Below are positions 51,640 to 60,125 of a stretch of 64,000 bases of DNA, in pieces. How positions within the stretch are numbered: position 1 is the stretch's first letter; each line of letters opens with the position of its first letter. The translations under genes and the position numbers were made by a program. Origin of the DNA: Cladocopium goreaui (Eukaryota; Sar; Dinophyceae; Suessiales; Symbiodiniaceae); contig CAMXCT020000827.1 in NCBI GenBank assembly GCA_947184155.2, positions 142,417-206,416 on the forward strand, in the 5' to 3' direction. The notes below the pieces were generated by a model that ran no database searches, was not told the DNA's origin, and was given only the letters and a program-made list of their open reading frames with translations.

Positions 51640-52312
51640 TGTGAAAATCCTACCTGGTATAGCGCTGAGAGATCAGTGACGTTGCACAGTTTTGATTTCA
51701 CCAAGTATCGTCTATGGACGAGCCTATTTTGACTTGGAACGATTGTGAATGGACAGATCGTAGTTTGTAGTTTTGATTTGACCGAATATCATCTGTAGAA
51801 GATATACTTTTGGACGTTTTTGGATGATCGATGCTTCATAGAGCATCTCATGACGCTCAACGAGCACAACCGACACTGCGGTTGCACTCGTCTCGTTTTG
51901 TAGTTGAGAGTTGTGATGTTTTTGTAGGAAACCGAACATTATTTGAACAGTTTGGAAACATTTCAACAGTTTGAGAACCGAATGAAAGCTTTTGATCCTC
52001 AGTGGATCGCTTTTCGGAATTTCGTCAAGACTGGAATCCAGTTTGCAGTTTAGACAAAAACCCCTCCTTGGTTTTTGTCACCTTTAAACAGTATTTGAAC
52101 TGAACACCCAACGACATTCGTTGGCTCAAGCCCGAGCGAGAGAAACAGAGTGTGTGTTGAAGCGTTGCTTGTTGTCTGGAGTGATTTGAGCGAGAGAGCA
52201 CGGAAAGTTTGACTCACGTTTGTTTATTTGTGGAAAAGCCTTTGGGTAACTTTGATCGCGATAGGTTTTGTTTTGGTTTTCAAGGCACAACTTAGCGGTG
52301 CAAAGTTTTACG
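51640..52312 (+). repeat. 3' LTR of copia element 3
   Basis: 673 bp, TGTGAAAATCC...GTTTTACG. It contains TTGGCTCAAG at 52121-52130, equal to the last ten bases of the dinoflagellate spliced leader. No LTR partner exists on the left. Confidence 0.92.
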
Positions 52313-52675
52313 GACACAAGTTGCCTGTCCAGAACCTCGTTTGAACATTTTGAGGATAGACCTGGTCCTTGGGCAGAGAAAAACGCTCGTATTCCTACAC
52401 CAAGGTAACTGAGCTAGCTACCATGATCACCTGACTGCATTTAATGCCGTTGATTTCAACACTGGCTAAGTGACCGCTCGAGCTGCGCAACGCTTGCAAG
52501 CCTGCATCCATATTGTAGAGCTCGCCCTTCGTTAACTCGATCGCATTGGATTCAGATTTGAAAGCGGTATACACCGCCAGAGTGCACTGCAACTCCCATT
52601 TACGGGTCCAATTTCCCATATCACGAAACTGCATCGCATGAGTGCTCACATAGTGAAGTTGTTCACAATACCGGT
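52313..52675. other. Unassigned flank right of copia element 3
   Basis: 363 bp with no supported gene or repeat; a 94-aa minus-strand open frame (52395-52679) has no recognisable motif. Confidence 0.4.
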
Positions 52676-53313
52676 GCAATATGATGATTGGAAAAGCAGT
52701 ACTGAGCGGACTCTGAGGGTAGCTGAGAGCTGGTACCGCGCCGTCTTTTTCACCTTAGATCACTTTTCACCCTTCTGTTTCACGGCGGTAGTTTCTCACC
52801 ACTTTGTTGTGACCCAGCGTTGTCGGTGTTTGCTTCAAAGTGTCAGGGTGAATGTCATGCCATGATGGCTGCTCTTTGTGATCTCGGGGATCCTGGCTGG
52901 GGGGATCCCTGGTTTCCGCATTGAGCTTTTTTGCTTGCACCCGCGGAGTGGCCCTTTGTGACTTGTTGGCGGTTGTTTGTTGTTTGTTTATTTATGGGCC
53001 GGCGAACATGACACATAAGCTGTCATCTGCATGTGCCGAGACGATACTAAGCTATCACAACTCGCTTCAATAGAAATGTTTCACCCATAAACTGGAACCC
53101 GTCACGTCACCATGGTGCGTTTGTGTGGTTGTTTGTGTTTTGTGTGGGTCGTTGTTTTGTTTGTTTGTTTGGGTGTGTTTTTGGTGTGTTTTTTGTTTGT
53201 TTGTTGTTTGCTTTCTGTTTTTTGTGTTTCGATTTTTGCACTCGAAATGTGACAAGGGATCTGGACTATGTATCGGTCCTCTACCAGTTTACTTTTGCGG
53301 CCATTACAGCTTC
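52676..53313 (+). repeat. Dispersed repeat R, copy 1
   Basis: Begins GCAATATGATGATTGGAAAA and ends around ATGTATCGGTCCTCTACCAGTT. The inner part shares GATCTCGGGGATCCTGGC and CCCTGGTTTCCGCATTGAG with copy 2. A GT/T-rich tract lies in its second half. No ORF is supported. It may be a retroposon family of unknown origin. Confidence 0.75.
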
Positions 53314-54060
53314 GGCCCCTGCACGAGTCAATTAATTAATCTCACTTGCAACATGCTTGGACACATGTTGAACGACCTGGCGGAAGCCATAAGGCGTTGG
53401 ACGGAAAAAAAAATTGCATGGTAGTGTGGTGCGATGTCAAAGTACATCTAGCCATGGTGTCCGTCGCCGTTTGACCCTCGATCAACCAATTTTTCGACCG
53501 GCCAATGATCTTCACCACACCACCACATGCCCGTTCTCGACCAAGGTGGCAATACTGTGAACACCAGTTGAATACCCTGAAGCCTTAGTCCACCTACAAA
53601 CCTGTAAACAACTTTGTCCGTTGGAATGGAGCGACCGACTCCTATCAAAGACGCCGCTGTCCATCGTCTTGCACAGTCCATCACTCAACTGACCCTCTGC
53701 CAGGTCACTACCAGTGAAGTTGCCACCAAACTTCTAGAGAAGGCCCGACAGAAGCTTCAAGGAATCCAAAACATCCCATCCCAGAGGGTGAATGACCTTG
53801 AGGCGGCTATACGCCAACTCCGTCAAATTGGCTGTATCTTGGATAGCTGTACCATATCTGCCAGTTACGAAGTAACCCAGGCACAGAAAGCCATACTACT
53901 GCTTCACCATACAGCCAAGGGAGCCAGCACCTCGTCCGAAGAACTCAATGCACAGATAATCACCACGCACTGATGACGAGTACAATCTCCCATACCATAC
54001 CATGAAGACGAGTTGCAAGAGCACTAGCACAGTGGTGCCTACCGCAACCGCAATTTTGAT
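53314..54060 (+). other. Region between the R repeats with one small ORF
   Basis: Contains an open frame at 53614-53973 (119 aa; a second ATG at 53626 begins MERPTPIKDAAVHR). It looks helical and hydrophilic (ATKLLEKARQKLQGIQ, LEAAIRQLRQIG), consistent with a short coiled segment. No family recognised and no codon evidence beyond its length. It could be a fragment of a larger retroelement protein. Confidence 0.3.
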
Positions 54061-54680
54061 GCAGTATGATGATTGGAAAAGCAGTTCTGAGCGGACTCTG
54101 AGTGTGCCCTGAGTGCCGTAGCCTCGCTGTCATTTTCACCTTAGATCATGTTTCACTCTCCTGTTTCACTGCGGTAGTTTTTCTCACCACTTTGTTGCGA
54201 CCCGGCTTTGTCGGTGTTTGCTTCAAAGTGTCAGAGTGAATGTCATGCCGTGAAGGCTGCTCTTTGTGATCTCGGGGATCCTGGCTGGGGGGATCCCTGG
54301 TTTCCGCATTGAGCTTTGTTGCTTCCTGCACCCTTCAAGTGGCCCATGGTGTGTTTGTGGTTTTTCCGTTGTTGTCTTGTGTTATGGGCCTGCGTAAAAT
54401 GACACATAAGTTGTCATCTGCATGCGCCGAGATGATACTAAGCTATCACCTCCTGCCTCAACAGATCTTTTTCACCCATAACTGGAACCTGTCACGTCAC
54501 TGCTGTGTGGTTGTGTGTTTTTTGGTTTGCGTTTTGTGTGGCTTGTTTTTGCTTGTGCTTGTTTTTTGTGTTGTTTTTGCTTTTGGTTCTTTGTGTTTCG
54601 GTTTTGTTCTTTTGAACGTGACAAAGGAATAGGAGTATGTATCGGTCCTCTACCAGTTGACTGTTTCGGCCCTACAGCTC
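54061..54680 (+). repeat. Dispersed repeat R, copy 2
   Basis: Diverged direct copy of 52676-53313 with many substitutions but the same order of landmarks, from GCAGTATGATGATTGGAAAA to ATGTATCGGTCCTCTACCAGTT. Confidence 0.75.
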
Positions 54681-54858
54681 GTAGGCCGTGCTTGTACCCT
54701 AGCCATGGAGGTTTTCTGTGTGCCGGAGTAATGGGACAGAAACGCAGGAGTTTCTTCGCACGGCTGATAATCTGTGCTTGCAGTTGGTGGGCGTCTGGCA
54801 CTCCGAGAACATGGCACCAAGTGTGGACGCCAATTGGGAACATGGCAATATGCACAGT

Positions 54859-55034
54859 AGTATTCTTGGGTATTTTTTTTTTGGTCGGCGCCCATTGCCT
54901 TTCGGCGGGTCGCACTTGAGACTCCCGAGTGGACCAGCAGGGATTCGAACCACCACTGGCAGTCTGTCAGCGCTGGCAAGACCAACGCCATAGCAACTGA
55001 GCCATCGGTTCGCCTGGCAAGTATTCTTGGGTAT
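54859..55034 (-). mobile_element. tRNA-derived SINE with perfect 15-bp target-site duplication
   Basis: AGTATTCTTGGGTAT occurs at 54859-54873 and 55020-55034. The 146-bp body between them reads on the minus strand: GGCGAACCGATGGCTCAGTTG (A box TGGCTCAGTTG), then GGTTCGAATCC (B box, plus-strand 54951-54961 region), then about 80 bp of tRNA-unrelated tail and an A-run (54874-54882 as T on the plus strand). The RNA polymerase III promoter boxes, A tail and long duplication define a SINE mobilised by a LINE. The T-arm does not fold well, so it is not a working tRNA gene. Parent tRNA not assigned. Confidence 0.88.
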
Positions 55035-55132
55035 GGGCGGTACTTGCAATTGTGCCAGCTCTTGCATTCCAATCATCTTGCTGAGTGGTCCGTAAACATG
55101 TGCTTCCTTTCTGCAAGCCAACTGTACATCCC
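55035..55132. other. Short unassigned spacer
   Basis: Between the SINE and the spliced-leader sequence; nothing recognised. Confidence 0.4.
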
Positions 55133-55154
55133 GCCGTAGCCATTTTGGCTCAAG
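55133..55154 (+). other. Dinoflagellate spliced-leader sequence embedded in genomic DNA
   Basis: Exact match to the 22-nt dinoflagellate leader (G, then CCGTAGCC...TTGGCTCAAG). It is followed at once by CCTTGGCTCAAG (55155-55166) and by a weaker TATCGGCTCAAA (about 55170-55181), which look like older, decayed leader ends. The leader is normally added to mRNA by trans-splicing, so its presence in DNA means an mRNA was reverse-transcribed. It is not followed by an obvious splice-donor and Sm-site arrangement of an SL RNA gene. Confidence 0.9.
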
Positions 55155-55643
55155 CCTTGGCTCAAGGCTGTATCGGCTCAAACCCCGTGGGACTGGGTAA
55201 CCTGATTTTAACTCAAGGGGCAAACATCCATCTTGGGTGATTTGCGTGAGTTAATTTTGGGGGCACCAGTATAAAGGGGCTAGGGTAGTACTGCCGTAGG
55301 AAGAGCACAAAGGTGCCCGTCAACCTGTTTTGTTTAGAAGAGAATAAGGGAGGGGGGGTTTATCTTAGTTTTGTTTGTTTAAGATCTACCTTCTCGTTTT
55401 TGACTTACTTGCATTGTGTCCGTTGAACACACCTGTTTTGAACCCCATTTGTTTAAGGACTCCTGGGGTACCCAGTGTAGTTCTTTCACTTGTGATCTTG
55501 TTGGTTTTATTGACAAGGCTCACTGGGGTACTCAGTGTAGTCTTTTTTGTTCTTGTTATCGTCTTGCTCCGCCCAGTTTGCCCTTCTGGCCTGCCTCTGT
55601 GCAGTCACTGTACCCAGGGGTACTCTGGGTTATAGTCGACAAC
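55155..55643 (+). promoter_or_regulatory. 5' leader of the LINE with repeated GTA-loop hairpins
   Basis: About 490 bp before the first plausible ATG. It contains CTGGG-GTA-CCCAG (55473-55485) and CACTGGG-GTA-CTCAGTG (55521-55537), both followed by TGTAG or GTAG, and CCCAG...CTGGG (55613-55629). An upstream open frame from 55416 is in frame with ORF1, but its composition looks non-coding. Confidence 0.5.
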
Positions 55644-57452
55644 ATGAACAGCAACCCTCATGAAACTGTTGAACAGCATGCCATTGAGCTGGTGTCGAGT
55701 CTTGGGAAAGAACATCTTTTTGTTGCGAACTGTCCCAGTGATATTGATCCGAACAGATATTCAGGCACTGTGATCACCTATGAAGAAGCCTTTGATCACA
55801 GTGATACAGGAGTTGGCCTCTGCCTCTTACTCCCCAAAGCTTATGTCCTTCAGAAATTCATTGACATATGCCTTAACAAAGATATCTCTGTTCACTTTGT
55901 TTTCACTTGTTCAAGCAGTACCAGCGAATTTGAAGCTTCTGCATGGTTATACAACCTTCTCAATGATAAAGTTCAACATGTCGGTTTTATGCAAAATCTT
56001 GGCGTTACCTTTTGCCCCGCAAATAACCAAGAGAAATATCTCATTGCATGCCAGGTTGAACCGTATGCCGAACACTGTCATGTTTCTTGGTCTCGACCCT
56101 GCAGAACGCTGGAGTATGTCTTTCCCAGAACTGTTGTTGAACGACACCAGACTATTAGTGAACTTCAGAGCCTGTCTGCTGTTAACTATATTGACTTCAG
56201 AAGACCCAATGGATGCCATCGCATATCAGATAAGATTGATGTCACCTCACTCACTGTCCAAATTGCCAATGATTGCCTGGCAGACATCGAGCTTGTTGAG
56301 AAGATCCTTCAGCCAACTGTTGATGCCGCTTGGTCGCATGGACTTGCAGAGTGTCAGGTAAAGCATTTCTTTCCATGGAATGACACAGAATTCCAAAAGC
56401 ATTTTCCACATGGAATCACTATGTCAGTACTGGATTTGAAGGCTTTTCCGAACACCGTGCTTAATGAAATTCTTGTCCAACTAGCCAACCTTAAAGTGAG
56501 GTACCATTTCATGAATTACAGAAGACTTGCCATCTTTGGGCCGCCGTCACTGGTCATTAACCTTCACTTAGCCCTTCTTCCATTTGACGTTCATTTACCT
56601 ATTGGGCCTAAACAGGGTGCTTTCACTGTCCACATGCTGCGATCAGAACCACATTGCACACAGACCGCCCATGATTATAATCATTTTCAAGTCAAATTTG
56701 GCAAGATTGGTTCCTTTCAGTATGCACCTGCACAAATTCTATGGGCTGAAATTCCCTCATCAATATGTATGGAGGATCAACTTGACCAATTAGATCAATC
56801 ATCTCTGGTACAATTACTAAAACAAAAAATGGGGGCTGTTAATTTTTCCATTCGTTGGTGCCAGGTTGACCGGTCGCAGCAAAAGTGTCTGTGTTTTGAC
56901 ATCGAGATTAAACATGAAGACTCTCTACCTCTTTCACTGGATTGTGACCCTTGCCAAGTTGTAATTCAGCACCAGTGCCCCTCTGCGGAAGATTTTCGTG
57001 CTGATGTCTCCCTTACTGAAGTCGAAACTAGACGGGATCACTGGAATAAAGTCATTGCCCAACAAATGATCCCTAAAGAAGGCAGAATCAGTCATCTTTC
57101 CTTCGAACCAAACAAGAAACAGTCAGCCAAAAGATACTATGATCTGCGTACCACTGTCACTGATTCTATGCAGGACTTCACCAACATCATTGCCATTGCA
57201 TCTCAACCGCCTGCGTGGTTTTTCTCCTTGATGGAATGCTTACAAAAAGTTAATTTTTGTGACAACTCCTTCATTCAGGAATCCTTTGTGACGAATCCTG
57301 ACACTGTTAAGATTGATTTACTTCATCATGAATTCATCAAGCATAGGGACCACCAGAAGTGGCTTTTTTATCATATCGTACTTGGTCCAGAACAGCGTTT
57401 TCATTTGAAATCTATCCACCTCGAGCGTGATGAATGGAAGGTACGATACTAA
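55644..57452 (+). CDS. LINE ORF1, unknown protein
   Basis: 602 aa from the ATG at 55644 (MNSNPHETVEQHAIEL), chosen because the upstream extension to 55416 overlaps the hairpin leader and reads unlike protein. It is a mixed alpha/beta-like composition with scattered Cys and no zinc knuckle, RRM or coiled-coil that I can identify, so it does not look like a typical L1 ORF1. It ends at TAA (57450-57452), and the same reading frame stays open for a further 2.67 kb. It may therefore be the N-terminal part of one long polyprotein cut by a nonsense mutation. Function unknown; an RNA-binding role would be a guess from position only. Confidence 0.6.
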   Translation: MNSNPHETVEQHAIELVSSLGKEHLFVANCPSDIDPNRYSGTVITYEEAFDHSDTGVGLCLLLPKAYVLQKFIDICLNKDISVHFVFTCSSSTSEFEASAWLYNLLNDKVQHVGFMQNLGVTFCPANNQEKYLIACQVEPYAEHCHVSWSRPCRTLEYVFPRTVVERHQTISELQSLSAVNYIDFRRPNGCHRISDKIDVTSLTVQIANDCLADIELVEKILQPTVDAAWSHGLAECQVKHFFPWNDTEFQKHFPHGITMSVLDLKAFPNTVLNEILVQLANLKVRYHFMNYRRLAIFGPPSLVINLHLALLPFDVHLPIGPKQGAFTVHMLRSEPHCTQTAHDYNHFQVKFGKIGSFQYAPAQILWAEIPSSICMEDQLDQLDQSSLVQLLKQKMGAVNFSIRWCQVDRSQQKCLCFDIEIKHEDSLPLSLDCDPCQVVIQHQCPSAEDFRADVSLTEVETRRDHWNKVIAQQMIPKEGRISHLSFEPNKKQSAKRYYDLRTTVTDSMQDFTNIIAIASQPPAWFFSLMECLQKVNFCDNSFIQESFVTNPDTVKIDLLHHEFIKHRDHQKWLFYHIVLGPEQRFHLKSIHLERDEWKVRY

Positions 57453-57458
57453 GATGAA

Positions 57459-60125
57459 TTGATCATACGTACTTTTGAACCCTCCTCAATTTTTGTCACA
57501 CTCCCACCTGGAATTTCAATATCGCAGGTCGTCGACAAAGCACAATGTTGTCACCTCCGAGAGGCACATGCCTGTATCGTACCATCACAAAGAACCCCTA
57601 ATGTTGGCACTGTCCATGCTGGATTGAAAGAGCAGTATACTAATGCCACACCGACTGCTAATTTTCCAAACGGTCATGGAATGAACAGCGCTAAGAGTGT
57701 GCCCTCCCACGGGCAATCGAGTCCAATACCATCAGGTAGCAGACCTACTTATCGCCCACCTCACAAACCCAGGCAGTTTAGAGGATCCCCCAAAATACCT
57801 CCTGAGGGTGATGTTGAAATGCAGCCTGCGCCAACGAATGACAGCAAACACCCAGAACCTCCGGAAACGCACCTTCAGTCAGATACTGGCAAACACTGTG
57901 AAGATGTACCCATGGAATGTGTTGCAACAGCTCTTGATCCGGTTGACGACAACACTCATAGTTCTGACAAAGACTCCCAACAAGACAATGATACTCTCCA
58001 TGGTCATAACCCCCTTGCCTCTGACAACAACCTTGCCACGGCCAACCTTGGTCAGAATCACCCTCACGAACCAGGACAACATGCCCATGATGGCCTTACG
58101 AACAACCCCAGTTCCCCCAAGGCGAAACACTTGCATCACAATGCGAATATGCCCACTGATCACAAAGATGTCGCCAACGTGGGGTACCCACGGTTGAGTG
58201 ACACTTCCCAACCTACTGCCCAGGCAAATTTTGTACCCAAAGCCACTGTGCAACCCTTACTACTGGACTGCCCCACTCAGCGAAATGATGCCATCCACAG
58301 ACCCACTCGCACCCATTCCACGCCTCAGGCCACAGGACCATTCAACCCTCCTACATGTCTCGCCAATGATCCAACGTCTAAGCAACGAGACCATTCTGAC
58401 AATCTTTCCTTAAAAGCTGGCTTACCAACACAAAAGAGTCGTCAGACCAGCAGACAGACGAGCCGCAGCCAAGATGAGCATAGGAATGTTCCTAATCAGC
58501 CACCCGAAACTGTCCTTGACCTTTTAACACAAAATGCCGCCTATCAGCAACTAGATGACAATGCTAATGAACATGCTCCTGGCGATGAAGTGATCTTTGT
58601 CAAGGCCTCACATAGCCCTATCGACAACATTCTATGTGGCAGCGAACAAAGCAGTAGTCTCCTTATTTCCAATAGAGAAATCATCACTGGATGGCCCAGC
58701 TCATTTTCCCATGCTGATTGCGACTACTTTGCCAAGCTTGCAACGTGTTATCTTATTAAATTCCCAAGCTACATGTGCTATGCGGTTACTGCACTTCGTG
58801 TCCTCACCCATGCACCTTGGAATGATAACATGTTTCATGGCCACATCAGAGAATTAGTCTTATGTGCTATCGGCAATGGATGGACATGGGCTGACCAGAC
58901 AGCTACTGTGCAAGGAAGACGAGTAAGCATTGGAGAAGTCTGCGCTGCTTTTGCTAGCTACCTGAACGTGAACGCCTTTCCGCCTGGACAGGTCTCTGAC
59001 CTTGACACCGCTATCATTGCAGCTTGTGATGACTTATTTCCAGACCATAGCGAACTCTTCTTTGCGCAATTTCAGGTGAACTGCCTTTCATGCAGCGCAT
59101 CGGGCCAGGTTTCAGCCGCTCTGTTTGATACAATGTTGAGTATTAACCTGGAGAATGATACCATTGATCTTCCACAAATGATTGCAGATCGGGCTCCGCG
59201 CCTTGCACTTGACAGAGAGGATGTTGGTTTTTCTCACGTCAGTGACTGTTATAATCAGGACCAACAGAACAATGAAGAAATTGAAGGTTGTTTGATTTTT
59301 ACCCTCAAAATTACAAGCCCCATTGAGCAACTGCCAACTGCTACCAAGGCTTTAGACCTCCTTGGACAGCTCTTCAATGTTCCCACCCTGAGTGCAAATC
59401 CGGTTTCTCAATCTTTCATCGTCACTGGTATCATCATTGTTCAAGGAAAGTCGTCACACCATTTCCTTATCATTGAACGGTGGAACGAAGGACAGGTTCT
59501 CGTCTATGACAACCTCCGAGGCCATGCATGGATCCCGGTCGAACAACTAAAAGCAACCTCCTTTGTCTGGGGTTTTGTCTTTCGACGACATGATCATCAG
59601 CCTTATTCGTTCCAACCTCCACAGTACAAAGCCATTGCACCTGCCACACTACAGTGTACCAAGCAGTCTCATCGCCCCAAAAAACCAAAGTCAAAACCCA
59701 AGAATACCTTCGGCATTAGTGCCAGACGATATCAGGTCTCCAGCCTTTCAAGAAAGAAGTTGGGAAATAATAATACTCCGGACAAGTCAACTGAAGCATT
59801 GGATAATAAGCCAATTGACCCCCCACCACCAGGTGAGAGCCCTCACCATACCGATACCCCGAAACACACTCACCCTGCACACAGTGGGGCGGGTGATCAA
59901 CACGGGGTACCCGTGGTTGGTTACCCGCCCGGAAACGAACACACGTCCCCCCTCTGCAAAATGAGCCGGCCGGCAATGGTCATTGCAGCCACCATGGGGT
60001 ACCCATGGTTGGACTTGTTCCGCCGTTTCCTCACGCTGGTACACACCCTCCACATGCTGACCAGAACAACGACATCGCGGGTGTCACGCCAGAAAGCCAC
60101 TGTGGGGTACCCACAGTTGGTCTGA
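57459..60125 (+). CDS. LINE ORF2: disordered linker plus ubiquitin-specific-protease-like domain
   Basis: About 888 aa in the same frame as ORF1, directly after its TAA; there is no ATG at the start (first in-frame ATG 57681), which favours continuity with ORF1. Residues 60-390 are Pro/His/Asn/Thr-rich and probably disordered. Residues about 420-710 resemble peptidase family C19: MCYAVTALRVLTH (Cys440) like the Cys box, and HHFLIIERWNEGQVLVYDNLRG (His668, Asp684) like the His box with its downstream acidic residue. A C-x-x-C is present (NCLSC). The tail holds two of the four VGYP-type repeats encoded by GTA-loop hairpins. If active it would cleave ubiquitin or a related tag. The family call rests on two motifs and spacing only. 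Confidence 0.5.
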   Translation: MIIRTFEPSSIFVTLPPGISISQVVDKAQCCHLREAHACIVPSQRTPNVGTVHAGLKEQYTNATPTANFPNGHGMNSAKSVPSHGQSSPIPSGSRPTYRPPHKPRQFRGSPKIPPEGDVEMQPAPTNDSKHPEPPETHLQSDTGKHCEDVPMECVATALDPVDDNTHSSDKDSQQDNDTLHGHNPLASDNNLATANLGQNHPHEPGQHAHDGLTNNPSSPKAKHLHHNANMPTDHKDVANVGYPRLSDTSQPTAQANFVPKATVQPLLLDCPTQRNDAIHRPTRTHSTPQATGPFNPPTCLANDPTSKQRDHSDNLSLKAGLPTQKSRQTSRQTSRSQDEHRNVPNQPPETVLDLLTQNAAYQQLDDNANEHAPGDEVIFVKASHSPIDNILCGSEQSSSLLISNREIITGWPSSFSHADCDYFAKLATCYLIKFPSYMCYAVTALRVLTHAPWNDNMFHGHIRELVLCAIGNGWTWADQTATVQGRRVSIGEVCAAFASYLNVNAFPPGQVSDLDTAIIAACDDLFPDHSELFFAQFQVNCLSCSASGQVSAALFDTMLSINLENDTIDLPQMIADRAPRLALDREDVGFSHVSDCYNQDQQNNEEIEGCLIFTLKITSPIEQLPTATKALDLLGQLFNVPTLSANPVSQSFIVTGIIIVQGKSSHHFLIIERWNEGQVLVYDNLRGHAWIPVEQLKATSFVWGFVFRRHDHQPYSFQPPQYKAIAPATLQCTKQSHRPKKPKSKPKNTFGISARRYQVSSLSRKKLGNNNTPDKSTEALDNKPIDPPPPGESPHHTDTPKHTHPAHSGAGDQHGVPVVGYPPGNEHTSPLCKMSRPAMVIAATMGYPWLDLFRRFLTLVHTLHMLTRTTTSRVSRQKATVGYPQLV
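58175..58196 (+). repeat. GTA-loop hairpin, coding copy 1
   Basis: CAA-CGTGGG-GTA-CCCACG-g-TTG. Nine paired bases with one bulged G. In ORF2 it encodes NVGYPRL. Confidence 0.7.
59898..59919 (+). repeat. GTA-loop hairpin, coding copy 2
   Basis: CAA-CACGGG-GTA-CCCGTG-g-TTG. Same outer stem and bulge as copy 1, but the three variable inner pairs differ and remain complementary. It is read in a different codon phase from the other copies (HGVPVVG). Confidence 0.7.
59989..60012 (+). repeat. GTA-loop hairpin, coding copy 3
   Basis: CCAC-CATGGG-GTA-CCCATG-GT-t-GG. Inner pairs CAT/ATG. ORF2 reads TMGYPWL; the ATG at 60005 used as the ORF3 start lies in its right arm. Confidence 0.7.

Larger units (their letters stand above)
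43348..52312 (+). mobile_element. Ty1/copia element 3, 5'-truncated and degraded
   Basis: Opposite in orientation to element 2. It lacks the 5' LTR, leader and the first ~388 Gag residues. The 3' LTR (51640-52312) and polypurine tract (51631-51639) are intact. With element 2 it forms a very large inverted repeat with arms of about 8-9 kb around the 42.6-43.35 kb region. Sequence differences between the arms are scattered, so it is not a simple mirror copy. Confidence 0.9.

Noticed and set aside
54472-54915. 147-aa minus-strand frame crossing repeat R copy 2 and its flank
   Set aside because: It crosses a repeat boundary and reads through a homopolymer-rich tract; absent from copy 1.
54936-55015. 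Possible tRNA gene from the B-box match
   Set aside because: Long target duplication, A tail and poor T-arm pairing show a SINE.
55133-55154. SL RNA gene
   Set aside because: No GT donor directly after the leader and no Sm-site; instead decayed leader repeats and an ORF-bearing element follow.
55270-55280. TATA-like AGTATAAAGG upstream of the LINE ORFs
   Set aside because: It lies downstream of the spliced leader, so inside the transcript; dinoflagellate promoters are not known to rely on TATA boxes.
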